Positions 46,937-58,296 are shown, counted from the first letter of the stretch. The stretch is 64,000 nt of DNA from Dipteronia dyeriana (GCA_032871835.1 CM065298.1:95789891-95853890), one strand, 5' to 3'. The notes: generated by a model not told the origin, from the letters alone. Translations and numbers: made by a program.

Positions 46937-47400
46937 TTGCCAACAATTTCGCTACTTCTTCTTTGATTGCCTTGCTTCTCTCTAGGTTAAACACCCTTTT
47001 TCTTCTGGATAACTGGTTTTCGATTGTAATCAATCGATAAGTAGTGAGAAATTATCTTTGGATCGACCCCAAGCATATCTCATGTTTCCATGCGAACACA
47101 TCCTTGTACTCTTTTAACAAGTTAATCATTTCATGCCGAATTTCCACCGTCAATCGTGCCCTCAGTTTTATGGTCTGATCAAGGTTACCCTCATCAATTA
47201 TAACTTCCTTAGTTGGCTCATCGTCTTAGGCCTTCCTATCTTCCACAGATACCTCCCTTGGGTCCAGGTCGAATCGGGTAGGCGTTGCAACTGTATCCTC
47301 TCCTTCATCTACCTTCGAGTCTTCCTCATCCCTTTGGATATCTATCTGCGTTACGTTTGGTTCTTATTTTCCCTTGTATACAACTAGGTTAGTCTTTCTT
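46937..47400 (-). pseudogene. pol: Tat-1 protease-RT linker and RT N-terminus
   Basis: The minus strand encodes IDEGNLDQTIKLRARLTVEI (about 47195) and EMINLLKEYKDVFAWKHE, then NLERSKAIKEEVAKLLA running into the Athila-2 insertion at 46936. The protein continues in frame at 37754. Confidence 0.85.
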
Positions 47401-47900
47401 AACCACTATTGATAACTTTTCATAACACCTATCCTAGCTTCTGTTGGAAACTTCACTGTCAGGGCATATGTGATAGTCACAACTTTCGACTTGCTTAGGA
47501 AAGGTCTGTACAACAAGGCATTATGCGGTCAGTTCTCTATATTCACGACCATAAAATCCAACAACAATGTATTGGTGTAGGGAAAGCTCCCAGACACTAC
47601 AGATAACTTCACTGTTCCCAACGATCTTACTTCTGCACCCTCAAAGCCTTTCAATGGGACTTTGAGCGGCTGAAGGTCATTTCTTTACAATCTGAGTTGA
47701 TCAAATACTTCCACACACAATATATCTACTGAGCTCCCATTATCGATCAGCACCCTTCTCACTTTCTTGTGACCCACATGAACAGATACAACTATTGCAT
47801 CATTCAATCTTACTTTCGATCCATGTGTGTCTGCCTCGGTGAAGACTACCGGGTTCCATCATTGCTTAGAGTTTTTCTGATCGGGGCCCAATAGATTTAC
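47401..47900 (-). pseudogene. pol: Tat-1 aspartic protease
   Basis: RRVLIDNGSSVDIL (about 47720-47762) is the catalytic motif, normally D-G-G-S-S in this lineage, here D-N-G. LQPLKVPLKGFEGAEVRSLG, LDFMVVNIE and KVVTITYALTVKFPTEA follow, the usual Tat order. Isolated stops are present. Confidence 0.8.
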
Positions 47901-48059
47901 TTTCAGATTCCTCTGACTATCTATGGCTTCTCTAACTCTAGTCATTCTCTTTCGACTGCTATCCCCAGTGTGTGGTCCACCGAAGATGGTGTTGATTGCC
48001 CTACTATCTGAATTTCTTCTGGGATTCCTTTGGCCTCTATTGCGCTATTTCTTTGGGGT

Positions 48060-49740
48060 GTCCTTATATTGGTCATCCCCACTTCTAAGGACCATATCTT
48101 TGAGATGCTCTTCTCTGATCAATTTCTCAAAGTAGTCCCTCAACTAATAACACTTAGAGGTTTCAAGGTCATTCTCCTAGTGAAATCTGCAGTATTTGGT
48201 GGTGTCTCTCTTTGTAAAGCTCGATTGTCTTGGAGGCTTTTTGTACAGATTCTTATCTTATATCACATTCAAGATGTCCTCTTATCTTCTAGCCAATAAG
48301 ATGTAATTGGTGTATTGCCTTTTAAAGTGCTTGCCACCTTTATCATCATCCTTGCGTCCATCATTACCCTTTTCCCTATTGCTTTTTTGGTCCTCTTTAC
48401 CACTATTCTTTGAGTTGTTGTCTTTGGGTTTTTAGCTACTCTCGGGCCGACCACCCCTATGTATGAGCTCTCCACTATGGGCTATCTGTTCCTCCTCCGC
48501 CATGGCGTATCCTCTAACATAATCTACCATGTTTGCATACGTGGTTAGCCCATTTTATCTCAGGTATAGCGTAAAATGGCTATGCTGCAAACTTTTAATA
48601 AATGTGGATACTACCGCATCATCATTGGAATCTTGTACCACCGACACTTCTTGTAAGAACCTATCAAGGTAATCCTTCAACTTCTCACTTTTCATTTGTT
48701 TTAAGGTTGACATGGCTGATATAGATTCCCTTCACTAGATATTTCTCAAGAACTACCTAATGAAAGCTTGCATTAGTTCCTCGAAGTTCCTAATGGATCC
48801 TGCTAAAAGTCCTCCAAACCACCTGGATCCCTGATCTCCCAAGGCTTGCGGGAACATCCGACACATGAAAGCATCATCATAATCATATTGCACCATTACA
48901 TTTTGATATCTCTTGGCATGCTTCTGCGGGTCAGCATTGACCTTGAATTGTTCCACATATGGCATCCTGAACTTGTTTAAAAAATGGGTCTGCCTTATAG
49001 AATCAGCGAACAGACTTTCAGAGTTACCGATCAGTAGGTTTCCTTGGCTTTGTCTTGGCTTCAAGGCCTCTATTCTTCTTAGAATGACTTATCGCTCCCT
49101 TTTCGGCTCTCCATGCTCATCAAATTTCAGACGGATGGTGAGTCCGTATGGGTCCCTAAGCACTCGTCTATTGATCCGGGCACCATACGGGTTGCGCCGG
49201 GTTGCAGGGGTTGGCTCCCTACGTCTTCAAGGGGTAGTTTTGTTATCGCTCGAGTTTGAGAGAGACATTTTCTTTTAGTTGTCATGCCTGTCTACCTGCA
49301 TAAGGCGGGCTTCTTCTCCACCATATCTCCCCATATCTTCCCACGAACTGGACTCTCTATGCTCCCTAGTTCTCTGATTTTCTTGGCGGTCATCCCCTTT
49401 GTATGAATGTTCCCTTCTTTCACGACGCTCCACCTGATCTCTTTCGGATTTCTAAGGTGCTCCTGAAGTGGTTGTCACTATTTCAGAACGTATCTTGGGA
49501 TCTTGTGCCACCATGGACATAGAGAGTTGGTACGGTGAACTTAGGTTAGGAGTGGATGTTATGCTGATTCCCTATATAGCAGCATCGTCAATGACTTTCC
49601 ACAAGGATTCTTGGATTTGTTGGAATGCATATGGGGAAATACCAGTGGTTCCACCTATGGATGTAACAATATCATGTCTAGTAGATGGTGGAGTTCTTAA
49701 GGGTGAATCTTTTCCTGGGGCATTTACATCAACATGATTG
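48060..49740 (-). pseudogene. gag: Tat-1 gag
   Basis: The N-terminal part (49740-49080) is rich in charged residues (QVERRERREHSYKGDDRQEN). 49064-48753 encodes NKFRMPYVEQFKVNADPQKH and MCRMFPQALGDQGSRWFGGL then FEELMQAFI, the retrotransposon_gag domain of Tat elements. Near 48200 is YCRFH-ENDLETSKCY-LRDY, the zinc-finger-like motif. Several stops. Apparent plus-strand frames here (49468-49737, 48913-49278) are shadows. Confidence 0.8.
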
Positions 49741-49874
49741 GGGACATTTATGCCACGTGAGGCATCAGTGTTAGGCGGAGATAGACTTCTGTCTCTGCTG
49801 TTGGCAATGATATCGTCTCTCGCAAACCTTTTTCAGAATTAATAATTCAAACCTAATGTTGGTGAAGGTTCATG

Positions 49875-49891
49875 CCCTCCATCTAGTGCCA
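49875..49891 (-). other. Tat-1 primer-binding site
   Basis: The minus strand reads TGGCACTAGATGGAGGG beside the 5' LTR, close to the TGGCGCTAGAAGGAGGG-type sites known from plant gypsy elements of this group. Confidence 0.7.
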
Positions 49892-49892
49892 G

Positions 49893-50689
49893 TTATTGAC
49901 GGTGATTTCTGGATTAGGTTTAATTGATCACTCGTCAAACAAGTGAATGTGTATAAACAATCACTTTATGAATCGAAATAATAAAAAGCAAACAAGGAAC
50001 AAGATTTTACATGGTAAAACCCCAAGGTAGGGAAACATCCACGATTGCCGACAATGGAGAGAAGAATTCACTATGTCGAGAATAATTACACACACACAAT
50101 CTCTCTTGTACTCTTGTAAGCTTCATTGGCGTTCATCCCTCTATGGGTGTTATTATGGCCAATTTATACATGCATAAAACCCTAATTCTTAGGGTACAAG
50201 TAAAGTAAGTTCCCTTAATGGAATCAAATTCTATTTTGTTGGAATCTTATTGTTTTCTTTCTTTGCACTGCTTGTATTTCAATTGTGTTAGATCTCTTGC
50301 CTAATCCGGGGTTTGATATCAATAAGGAAATTTACTTCATCATCAAATTACACCTCCAAACACCTTATTTAAGTAGGGCTCATTCTCTACGTGTTTGTAT
50401 CGTAACTTCATAGTGTTGTCCACATGTCACGCAATTGACCACCTGTTACACTCGACCAAATTTACTTCCCCTGATTGATGATTTTACCCAATCACAACCT
50501 TTACCCTGACCATCTTGACAATCCCGATTGGGTCTTCTTATCCGATCGTTAGCGTTATCTTAGTCAGGGGTTTGATGGGTTTTCTTTGGTCAACTTGGGT
50601 TGGTTCGATCTGGTTGACTTGTGGTGACATGGCACCCCCGACTCTTATCTTTTGTTGACGGGTCATATCATCCAAATTACGCTAACAGC
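49893..50689 (-). repeat. Tat-1 5' LTR
   Basis: Pairs with 10966-11719, sharing ATTGACGGTGATTT at the start and CATCCAAATTACGCTAACA at the end. It is about 40 bp longer through small insertions (for example near 50060-50090 and 50560-50590). Confidence 0.88.
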
Positions 50690-50694
50690 ATACC
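50690..50694. repeat. Target-site duplication ATACC, right of Tat-1
   Basis: Exact match to 10961-10965; see the Tat-1 entry. Confidence 0.65.
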
Positions 50695-51110
50695 TAACCA
50701 ACTTCTCTTGTGATCTTTTCTTCGACTCTTAAAGTTCCCATGATACTTATTCTGTTATTTGTATGAAACTTCTCATTTTTCCATCAAGAGATTCAACATT
50801 TATCTGATCAAGATTGCCACAATCTTGATAGTGAAACCACTCTTCATGCAATTGTCTTGGTGCTTGCCCTGTTTGCTTGATGCCTTGACTAGATGCCAAA
50901 AAGCTCTTCACCAATTCGATTGTTGAATTCTACAAATTTCTTTACCATATCTTCAAGCGAAATGGCTCCGATCTCACAATTGTTCCCTTGAAGTTCCGGT
51001 CCATTGCCACACTCTTGATCATATGAATAATCATACATCACAAAACTTGGCCTCGAATCTTGCCAATAATAATCCATGTGTCCTGAACACAAGAAACACA
51101 AATATCGAGA
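50695..51110 (-). pseudogene. gag: Athila-1 gag, part upstream of the Tat-1 insertion
   Basis: 51101-50889 encodes MCFLCSGHMDYYWQDSRPSF (a cysteine motif followed by an H, as in the Athila zinc region) and ISLEDMVKKFVEFNNRIGEE, matching the heptad region before the Tat-1 insertion point. The same protein continues at 10960. Confidence 0.7.
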
Positions 51111-51214
51111 GAAGTAAAAAGAAACAAAAGAAAACTAATAATAACTAACTAAAGAAACTAAAACAACACAAAACTAACTAACTAAAGCTAAAGCTAATCA
51201 CAACAATATATGCC

Positions 51215-51235
51215 GATCCTTGACAACGATGCCAA
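51215..51235 (-). other. Athila-1 primer-binding site
   Basis: The minus strand begins TTGGCATCGTTGTCAAGG, a mutated form of the tRNA-Asp-type site, three bases from the LTR stub. Confidence 0.75.
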
Positions 51236-51238
51236 TTT

Positions 51239-51300
51239 TGACAAATCGTTGTTTGCTATGTAAAAGAATTTGTCAAAAAAAAATTATAAACCTAAATTGC
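51239..51300 (-). repeat. Athila-1 5' LTR stub
   Basis: Starts TGACAAATCGTTG, like TGACACGTCGTTG of the Athila-2 LTR, but within about 60 bases gives way to sequence matching the internal 3' region of Athila elements. The rest of the LTR is missing. Confidence 0.6.
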
Positions 51301-52849
51301 ACTCAAATTGATAAGAAATGAAACATTATTTTGGTGAACTGGCCTAGGAAATGAATCAAATGCCATAAACGTGGAAGATCATGCTTCAACAAACATTCTC
51401 AATCTAGATTTCATAGTAGATCATTTAAGTCTTCCCTTTGGTTGTAATGGGGCCATTGGGTGAAATGTGGTGAACAAAGAATAGAAAATGGAATTCAAAA
51501 GTCACCAATCATGCTAAGACACTACATGATACACACAATAGTTTAGCTATAATTGCATCACTTGACACTAGTGACTATGCTTAACTTTTCATTATACTTG
51601 TGCTACACATGAGTACTTTACTAGTGAGTACTTTACAATTACATACAAGATTCTTGCACCCTTTTTTTTCACTTTACTCTATTTGACACTTTAAGCTCAT
51701 AAGTGTACATTTTCGTACTTCTACATTTTTGAGCCTTTTGCCTTGCACATTTATTAATATAGCCTAAGTACAGGCCAACTCTTCTTATTTAGAGCTTTTT
51801 CCACCTTTCAACCACAACACAACACATCCTAATAAGATTGGCAAAGAGGGTAGGCATGTGTTTAGGTTTAACCTATATGGTGTAATGTTGTTCCAAAAGA
51901 AAGGTAAGTGTTTGGCCTCAAAATTGGCTTGGGAGCACATAAATAGGGACATGGAATGTGTTTAGGCTAATTTGAATAGTTAAACACATACATTGCCTAA
52001 AGTCATTTCCACCATTTCATCTATCAAGGAAATGTATGTATCCATCAAGCAATCCACACAAAAATATAATGTCATGTGCCAAATGATGAGCGTGACGAGA
52101 TAAGTGTTTAAGATGAAACAATGATAACACTCAAATGCACCTTTAGGCTTGCGTTCTTGAACTCACTAGATGGTCTTCACTATTAGAACGAGGTGTTTGA
52201 GCACTCACTTCCCTCAATTTGAACACAAATGGATGGGACAAGCCTATGAAGTGCAAGTGAGACCCTAGAGCAATAACAAGATGCTCAATCAAGCACAATA
52301 TGTATAAATAAACTCTCACACAAGCACACACTCAAAGCATCACACCCAAGCTACTTGAAGCTCAAAATTTTTGGCCATGCAACTCTTTATGAAAATTTTG
52401 ACTCAAACAAAAAAATTGGACTCGAAATGAAATAAAAAATTTGACTCAAAAATAAAATTTAGGACTCAAAATAAATCAAAACGATCAAAACCGGTGTCGA
52501 CACCTCCAAACCTAAACTTAACATTGTCCCCAATGTTGACAATGAGAGCCCGACGAAAAGGCGTCTACACCATAAACAAACACAACACTTAAACTAAAAA
52601 GAAAACACACAAAAGCTCGATCAATATGGCATGTAAAAGCTCCCAAAGGTAGATAAACATCAATCACATCAAAATACAGCGCACACCCCTTATTCTAAAC
52701 AATAAAGCAATAAGATAGATAAAATAAACTACTTAGATAAATTAAAATAAAATATGCTAGGTATGAAAATTGAAATAAAAGTACTAGAAAGGAATAAACA
52801 AGTCTAGAACAAAATCATCAACATGGAGCAAAACAACTAATAAGGAAAT
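51300..52849 (-). other. Athila-3 3' noncoding region
   Basis: Holds the AAACGTGGAAGATCATGC block (about 51366) and the AACATTGTCCCCAATGTTGA block (about 52520) shared with the other Athila copies. No credible reading frame. Confidence 0.6.
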
Positions 52850-54174
52850 GGTGGTTGCCATGAGGTTTCAGCCATAAGATCTTTCCTTTTCCAACCAGCA
52901 TCGGCTGCTGCTCTGTCCTCTACCTCTTTTCTTGATATCTCCATAACCCTATGGACAACAGCCTTCTCCTCGAGGTGGGGGATGGTAACCTGGAACTGGA
53001 TATGGGTGCCATGTATATGGAACCGGCTTCATCTCACTCTCATATGGCCGGAGGTTGAGCTCCTATCTCAACTCTATAATATCATGTCAGAACCCTGCAT
53101 CAACTAGATCTATCTTGTCCATAAACCTCTGTTCCATCCACTGTATATGTTACAATATTGAATCATGGGTTTCTCTAAGGAGGTTCTCATCATTCCCACT
53201 GTAGTCTGAATCCTCATCTAAATCATCCTCTGCACGGTCTCCCTGATCGGCTTCCACATCTTCCTCCTTATCTTCATCTTCCTATTCTCTCCCCCTTTTC
53301 TTCTTCGATTGGCTAAAACCCTCTCCAGTTTCAGGTCTCCTCAGTCCTCAGAGTGGGCAGAGACTATACCAAGTAAGAACCCCAAAATCTAGCCCAATGT
53401 CCATCCACTTATTGTCGACATTTCATCCCCAGCTGTCTGGCAGAACTGGGTGATCAAGCATGGAAACACCATAGCCTCATTCTCTGACACATCTCTAGCA
53501 GACTTATGAATTTACTTCTTCACAATCACTCACATGTTGATGGGCTTCTCATTATGTAAGCAATAGAGCAAGGTAGCCAAATCTTAGGCCACAGTGGTGC
53601 GATGTCCGCGCGGCCTCAAAGAGTAGGAAATGAAGATGTGCCAAAAGGAAAGCTCTATACGTAGCTGATTCTGCTTCTGCTTTAGAGGGCAAGACTTGGA
53701 ATTCCTAAATGGAAACGGTTGGGCCACCAAGTTGTTTGCGAAATTAATGTCCATCCTATGACGGAAAACCTTGAGTTCTAGCACCCCCTTGAACAAATCT
53801 TGACTACTACCCGGTCCTTACTTTGGCAGTGTAGTTATGAAGTACCTGTTAATATCTGTTGAATTAATACATACCTCTCTTCCCCGGACCAACACGGGGC
53901 TACCCAAATTATAATTTTTCTGTATTATCCCTACGTAAAATTCCCTGACAATCTGGGGATAAAATTTGGGAGGCCTCTGTACATACATTTCCCAACCTTT
54001 GTTCTCAATCATCTCAGGAATAGGTGTTGCTGTCAATTCACTCACAGAAATGCCCCTCTCAGCAATGACCTTCTTTCGACTGAACTTGGCTATCCTAACC
54101 AGGAAATCTAGGTTTTCAACACACGGAGGCACCTGTCTTTTTCCTTTGCCTTGGGTTCTTCTCGGCCTTTCCAT
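52850..54174 (-). pseudogene. Plant-transposon-protein-like (Transposase_32-like) gene of Athila-3
   Basis: The ATG at 54174 gives MERPRRTQGKGKRQVPPCVE. The domain has NKGWEMYVQ, FYPQIVREFYVGI, VLVRGREVCINSTDINRYF (to 53818), then in the same frame after one stop VFRHRMDINFANNLVAQPF, LSFWHIFISYSLRPRGH, DLATLLYCLHNEKPIN and AMVFPCLITQFC. The order IVREFY ... VRG ... FWHIF ... LLYCL ... FPCLIT matches the same domain as ORF-X in Copia-2. A glutamate/aspartate-rich tail and a proline-rich stretch (PGYHPPPRGEG) near 53000 close it. Position downstream of integrase is the env-like slot of Athila. Stops and frameshifts show it is dead. Function of the family is unknown. Confidence 0.65.
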
Positions 54175-54994
54175 CCGGCTCGAGTTCCCCGTCTCTTCTA
54201 CCCAGCTATTTGCTTAGTTCTAGCTATTACAACACCTAGAAAACTATGTCGCTTCAACACTAAAAACCAACCAGGTAGCACTTCGGTACAAATCACACAA
54301 TGTCGGTAATCCGATACACCATGGATACCACAAACCACAACCATAATCACAAAATATGCAATATAATACTACCAAACACCAATTATCAATATATCTGAAA
54401 ATTATCCCTAAATGTGCCCTAAATCCACTATACTCAACCAATTTCACTCACAACTTCTCCAAAAACACAAAATCAATACAATAGATGCTTCAATAAACTT
54501 CACAAACCAAAACCCACACTTCAATTCACACAAAATATGCACAAAAATTGCTCCATACTTAAAGATTTCGCAAACCCCTAAATTAACCCTAGAATGTGTA
54601 AATGAAGAGAGAACTAGGGATTTGGAACTATCAATGGTCTAAAGTAATTGAAAAAAAGAAGAAATTACCGATTACGTGGGCTGAAAGTCATTGAATTAGC
54701 ATGGAGGCAAAATTGTCATGTTTGAAGTTTGAAATTTTTGGTAAAATTTTACCCATTGACTATAAACCTTTCCCCATTCTTCTTATTCTCTAACTCCACG
54801 GTTCCATTAGAGAATGCTTATGTCAACCAGAACGGTCCAAACTATCTAAACTTCAATTTTTTGAGAAATACCTTGAGATGGGAGTTGAACAAGAGGACTA
54901 GCATGCCTGAGAGAATATCCTTCCTAACAATCAACTTGTCATTGATCAACTTGGTCTTTTCCTTATACAACCTTAAGCTCTTATAAGCATCTAA
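54175..54994 (-). other. Spacer between Athila-3 integrase and extra gene
   Basis: AT-rich and without a convincing reading frame; a possible leader of the downstream gene. Confidence 0.5.
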
Positions 54995-55709
54995 TCAGAA
55001 TTCCTCAAGCTCACAAAGTTGTAACTTCTTATCCTTACTAGCCTTGTCATAGTCGAAATTCAACCTCTTAACTGTCGAAAAGGTCCGGTGTTCAAGTTTA
55101 ACTGGAAGGTGACACGTCTTCCCAAAAACAAACCTATACGGGCTCATCCCAATAGGTGTCTTGAAAGCCGTCGATAGGCCCATAATGTGTCATCTAACTT
55201 CAATGCCTAATCCTTCCTAGTTGAATTCATCTTCTTCTCAATGATACTCTTGATTTGCCTATTGCTAACCTCTACTTGGCCTGATGTTTATGGGTGGTAT
55301 GAGGTGGCTATCTTATGCCTCACACCATATTTCTTCTTAAGGGCAACAAACGACTTGTTGTAAAAGTGTGTTCCCCCATCATTAATTATAGCCCTAGGAG
55401 TCCCAAATCTAATGAAAATGGTCTCCTTCACAAATCTACCGCCACAACAATGTAATTATACCTATAAGAGGGTGGGAATGGTCCCATGAAATCGATGCAC
55501 CATACATCAAATAGCTCAACTACCAATTCACCAGCCAAGAGCATCTCATTCCTTTTTCCTATATTCCCTGTCAGTTGGCATCTATCACAAATCGAGCAAA
55601 ATTGGACTGCATCCTTGAACAAAGACTCCCAATAGAAACCCGATTGTAACACCTTCAATACGGTCTTTTGTGACCCAAAATCGAGGTTATTTTGGAAAGA
55701 ATCGAGCAT
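54995..55709 (-). pseudogene. pol: Athila-3 integrase, truncated and internally deleted
   Basis: Begins within the zinc region (FGSQKTVLKVLQSGFYWES, SICDRCQLTGNIGKRNEM), then WCIDFMGPFPPSYRYNYIVV with the first catalytic D. About 20-25 codons are missing near 55430, after which FVKETIFIRFGTPRAIINDG holds the second D, VEVSNRQIKSI the Glu, and [20 protein letters not shown] plus [18 protein letters not shown] close the domain. The right end merges into the tandem repeat at about 55680. Confidence 0.85.
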
Positions 55710-56500
55710 TTTGTTTTTTGAAAACTAGGCTTAGTTAAATCGACTATATTTGTAGCCAAATCGAGCATATATATTTGAAAGAATTAAGCATCTTTTTGAA
55801 AGAATCAAGCATCTTTTTGAAAGAATCAAGCATATTTTTCAAAGGATCGTGCATTTCATTTTTGAAAACTAGATTTAGTTAAATCAAGTATATTTGTAGT
55901 CAAATCAAGTATATTTGTAGTCAAATCGAACCTATTTTTAAAAGAATCTGGCATATTTCTCAAAGGATCGAGCATTTTGTTTTTTGAAAATTAGGTTTAG
56001 TTAAGTTGAGTATATTTGCAGCCAAATAGAGCTATTTTTAAAAGAATCTAGCATATTTTTCAAAGAATCGAGTATTTTTTTTTTAAATTAGGTTTAGTTA
56101 AATCTAGTATATATATATAGCCAAATCGAACATATTTTTGAAAGAATCGAGTATATTTTTCAAAGGATCGAGCATTTTTTTTTTAAATTAGGTTTAGTTA
56201 AATCAAGTATATTTGTAACCAAATCAAGCCTCTTTAAAATATGTTCGAGCTTATTTTAGAAAGAATCGAGCATATTTTTGAAAGAATCAAGCTTATTTTT
56301 ATAAGAATTGAGGATTTTTGTACAAGAATCGAGACTTTTAATTTATGAAACCGAGCTTTTTCCATTAAAAAAAGCTCGAGCATTTTTGGTAAAGGTTCGA
56401 GCTTTTTTGTCAAGTGCCCGACCTTTGTTTTCTAGGTTCGAGCCTTTTTGCCAAGGCTAAGATCTTTTTAGTAAAGGCTCTGAGACTTTTACTAAAGGCT
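55680..56500. repeat. AT-rich complex tandem repeat (unit about 100-145 bp)
   Basis: Five units, starting near 55709, 55853, 55973, 56072 and 56173. Each has the order ATTTTGTTTTTTGAAAA, TAGGTTTAGTTAAATC, TATATTTGTAGCCAAATC, and one to four copies of a short AAAGAATCGAGCATATTTTT subunit. The pattern then decays into TCGAGC-TTTTT words (56310-56500). Unit length varies by the number of inner subunits. Confidence 0.85.
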
Positions 56501-56713
56501 CTGAGCCTTTTGTAATGAGCTCGACCCCCGAATGCGTCTGGGTAACGCCATTCCGTCGCCGTTCGAGTGATTGCTAGGGTTTCAACGAGACTTTCTCTCT
56601 CTACTTCACAACTCTTTCACTGTAAAAATGAATTAAAGAATCTGATGTGGACAATTTTTATCCGTTCACCATAATAGGTGTCTTTTAAACATAAGTTATT
56701 AAAGCAGTGATAG
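56501..56713. other. Unassigned sequence
   Basis: A short G+C-richer segment (56520-56580, with CGTCGCCGTTCGAGTG) followed by pyrimidine-rich and AT-rich DNA. It may be gene-leader-like or part of a longer LTR ending at 56849. I cannot assign it. Confidence 0.4.
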
Positions 56714-56849
56714 TGTTGAAATGGAACCTCCAAAAAAATTCATTTATTTTTTGAACCAAATAGTTTATGCTTGTATCTTTATATATGTGTTTTTTCCTCC
56801 ATTGAGAGATGAATAAAAATAAAACTTTCCACTATCATTTTATTTGTCA
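56714..56849 (+). repeat. Small copia-type LTR fragment
   Basis: TGTTGAAATGG...TTTGTCA, about 136 bp if the start is right, ending directly at a tRNA-iMet primer-binding site. It contains ATATATGTG and GAATAAAAATAAAAC, possible TATA and polyadenylation signals. Such short LTRs occur in TRIM and some copia elements. No partner LTR is visible; the element is cut by Copia-3 near 57018. Confidence 0.5.
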
Positions 56850-56861
56850 TGGTATTAGAGC
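56850..56861 (+). other. Primer-binding site of the small copia LTR
   Basis: TGGTATTAGAGC, one base from TGGTATCAGAGC. Confidence 0.65.
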
Positions 56862-58256
56862 AAGCATGATTAATATACCTGGTTCTAAAAACCTCCTCTA
56901 AAACTGAAAACTTGTTCTTTGTCTAATCCTAGATCTCTAGGATCTGTCATACGACCTTCTCACTTTCTAAACTACTAAAAAGATTCACATTCATGTATCA
57001 CTACAATACAAGTTAATTGATGTGAAAGTAAATTCAATACAAACAAAAAAGAATTTGGATTACCGTTCACCATCGGAATCCAAACTACAGTAGCGGAAGT
57101 GGATCGAACACCTAAGATTGTACAACCATTTAGAGGAAGATCACATGATCGGAAAGTCCCCTCTGATCACAATTCATGTACACATACTCTAATTATGGAT
57201 GGGAGAAAATTCTACATAATTTTCTCCACATCTTTGACTTGTGTTTTTCTATGTATATTGTGTCTCTCTAAACACTTGCACACATGCACTCTTACATGCA
57301 ATACTCTTGCACGTTATTTGAACACCATATTGCTATACAAAATTTGCTCATGCATATTATGCATATTGCACACATGCATAACACATATACATGACTATAT
57401 CAGACAACCTATTGTTGCCTATTGCATATTACACACCTACACAAATTTTGTAAGTGTACAACCCATACGAATACAAGTTGTATTTATATATAGCAAACTA
57501 CTCAGGCAGTTATATTGCTTCAGTGTATGGGCTCATGCTTCGGCTTGGTGTACATGGATTTCGGGCTCTCCATGTATTGTTTGTGATCTTGGCCCACTTG
57601 GGTGTATAATGGGTCTCTAATCCATACTCAAATACACTAACTCTCCCACTCGTACAAGTGGGGCCAACACAATCTAGTTAAAAATTAGGGTTTCGCTATA
57701 AATTAAAATTTTCCCTTTTTCAATAACAAAAACCTTAACCCTAGATTAATTGATGTATATAAAAGTAACGTACCTTTTTCTCGTGACGATTGAACAAGCA
57801 CCGAATAAATTCTGCAAGATCTTCCAATCCAATCACGAACGTGAATCACCTAGGAGTGTGGACTCCCTTTCTCTAAATTGTATACTTGAGGATGGAAAAA
57901 AATAAAATCTTTCTCTTTTTTAGTTAAAATAATTCTCCAAGAAAAAAACAAAGAACGTTAGGTCACTTGTGAATTATCAATCAATTTGATTGAAGCTCGT
58001 ATGAACCTTGATTCAATGTTGTACACAAAACCTTTTAATGTAAAGGCTAATAGTGTACTATCGAAAACTAAACGTTTTTTCTTCCTTTTTTTCTTTGCCG
58101 AATCTCACACTATTTCTTAGAGTTGATCGAATTTTGTCTAGAGTAAAATCAGATTTTTCTCCCTAAAAAAATTTCTATGGTAGCGGAAATCTTTTCTCTA
58201 AAAGACTAGGGCAGGCCAAAATTAGTTCTACGAATTCACCTAGGGCTGGCCGAATT

Positions 58257-58261
58257 TCCAA

Positions 58262-58295
<34 letters not shown>

Positions 58296-58296
58296 G
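58257..58296. repeat. (AC)n(AT)n microsatellite
   Basis: An ACACAC run followed directly by ATATAT inside the Copia-3 LTR. Confidence 0.9.

Larger units (their letters stand above)
10966..50689 (-). mobile_element. Tat-1: Tat/Retand-lineage Ty3/gypsy element, host to several insertions
   Basis: LTRs at 10966-11719 and 49893-50689 share start and end sequences. Coding order on the minus strand is gag (about 49740-48060), protease (about 47900-47400), RT (47400-46937, 37754-37540, 21906-21224), RNase H (about 21220-20894 and 19493-19296) and integrase (18990-17745), then the antisense aORF on the plus strand. Removing Copia-2, Athila-2, the solo LTR and the MITE leaves about 13 kb, usual for this lineage. 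The insertion splits the gag of Athila-1 and is bordered by ATACC on both sides. Confidence 0.9.
3837..51300 (-). mobile_element. Athila-1: Athila-lineage Ty3/gypsy element, split and truncated
   Basis: Order on the minus strand: 5' LTR stub (51239-about 51300), tRNA-Asp-like primer-binding site (51215-51235), gag (50695-51110, continuing at 10960 after the Tat-1 insertion), gag-protease (10703-9866), reverse transcriptase, RNase H, integrase (to 7009), a long noncoding 3' region, polypurine tract (4366-4379) and 3' LTR end (3837-4365). The 3' LTR is broken by Copia-1 and the 5' LTR by fusion to Athila-3. Without Tat-1 about 7.7 kb of its own sequence remains. Coding parts carry frameshifts and stops, so the copy is dead. 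Confidence 0.85.
51300..55680 (-). mobile_element. Athila-3: fragment with integrase, extra gene and 3' noncoding region
   Basis: On the minus strand: integrase (55709-54995), about 0.8 kb spacer, a plant-transposon-protein-like gene (54174 to about 52850), then a noncoding 3' region homologous to 4800-6020 and 42960-44030. Both ends are broken: on the right by a tandem repeat starting in integrase, on the left by fusion to the Athila-1 LTR stub. Confidence 0.8.

Noticed and set aside
49468..49737. 89-residue plus-strand frame
   Set aside because: Antisense of the Tat-1 gag N-terminus.
57099..57620. 173-residue open frame on the plus strand
   Set aside because: Cys/His/Leu-rich, no domain, antisense to a probable LTR; by chance open in AT-rich DNA.
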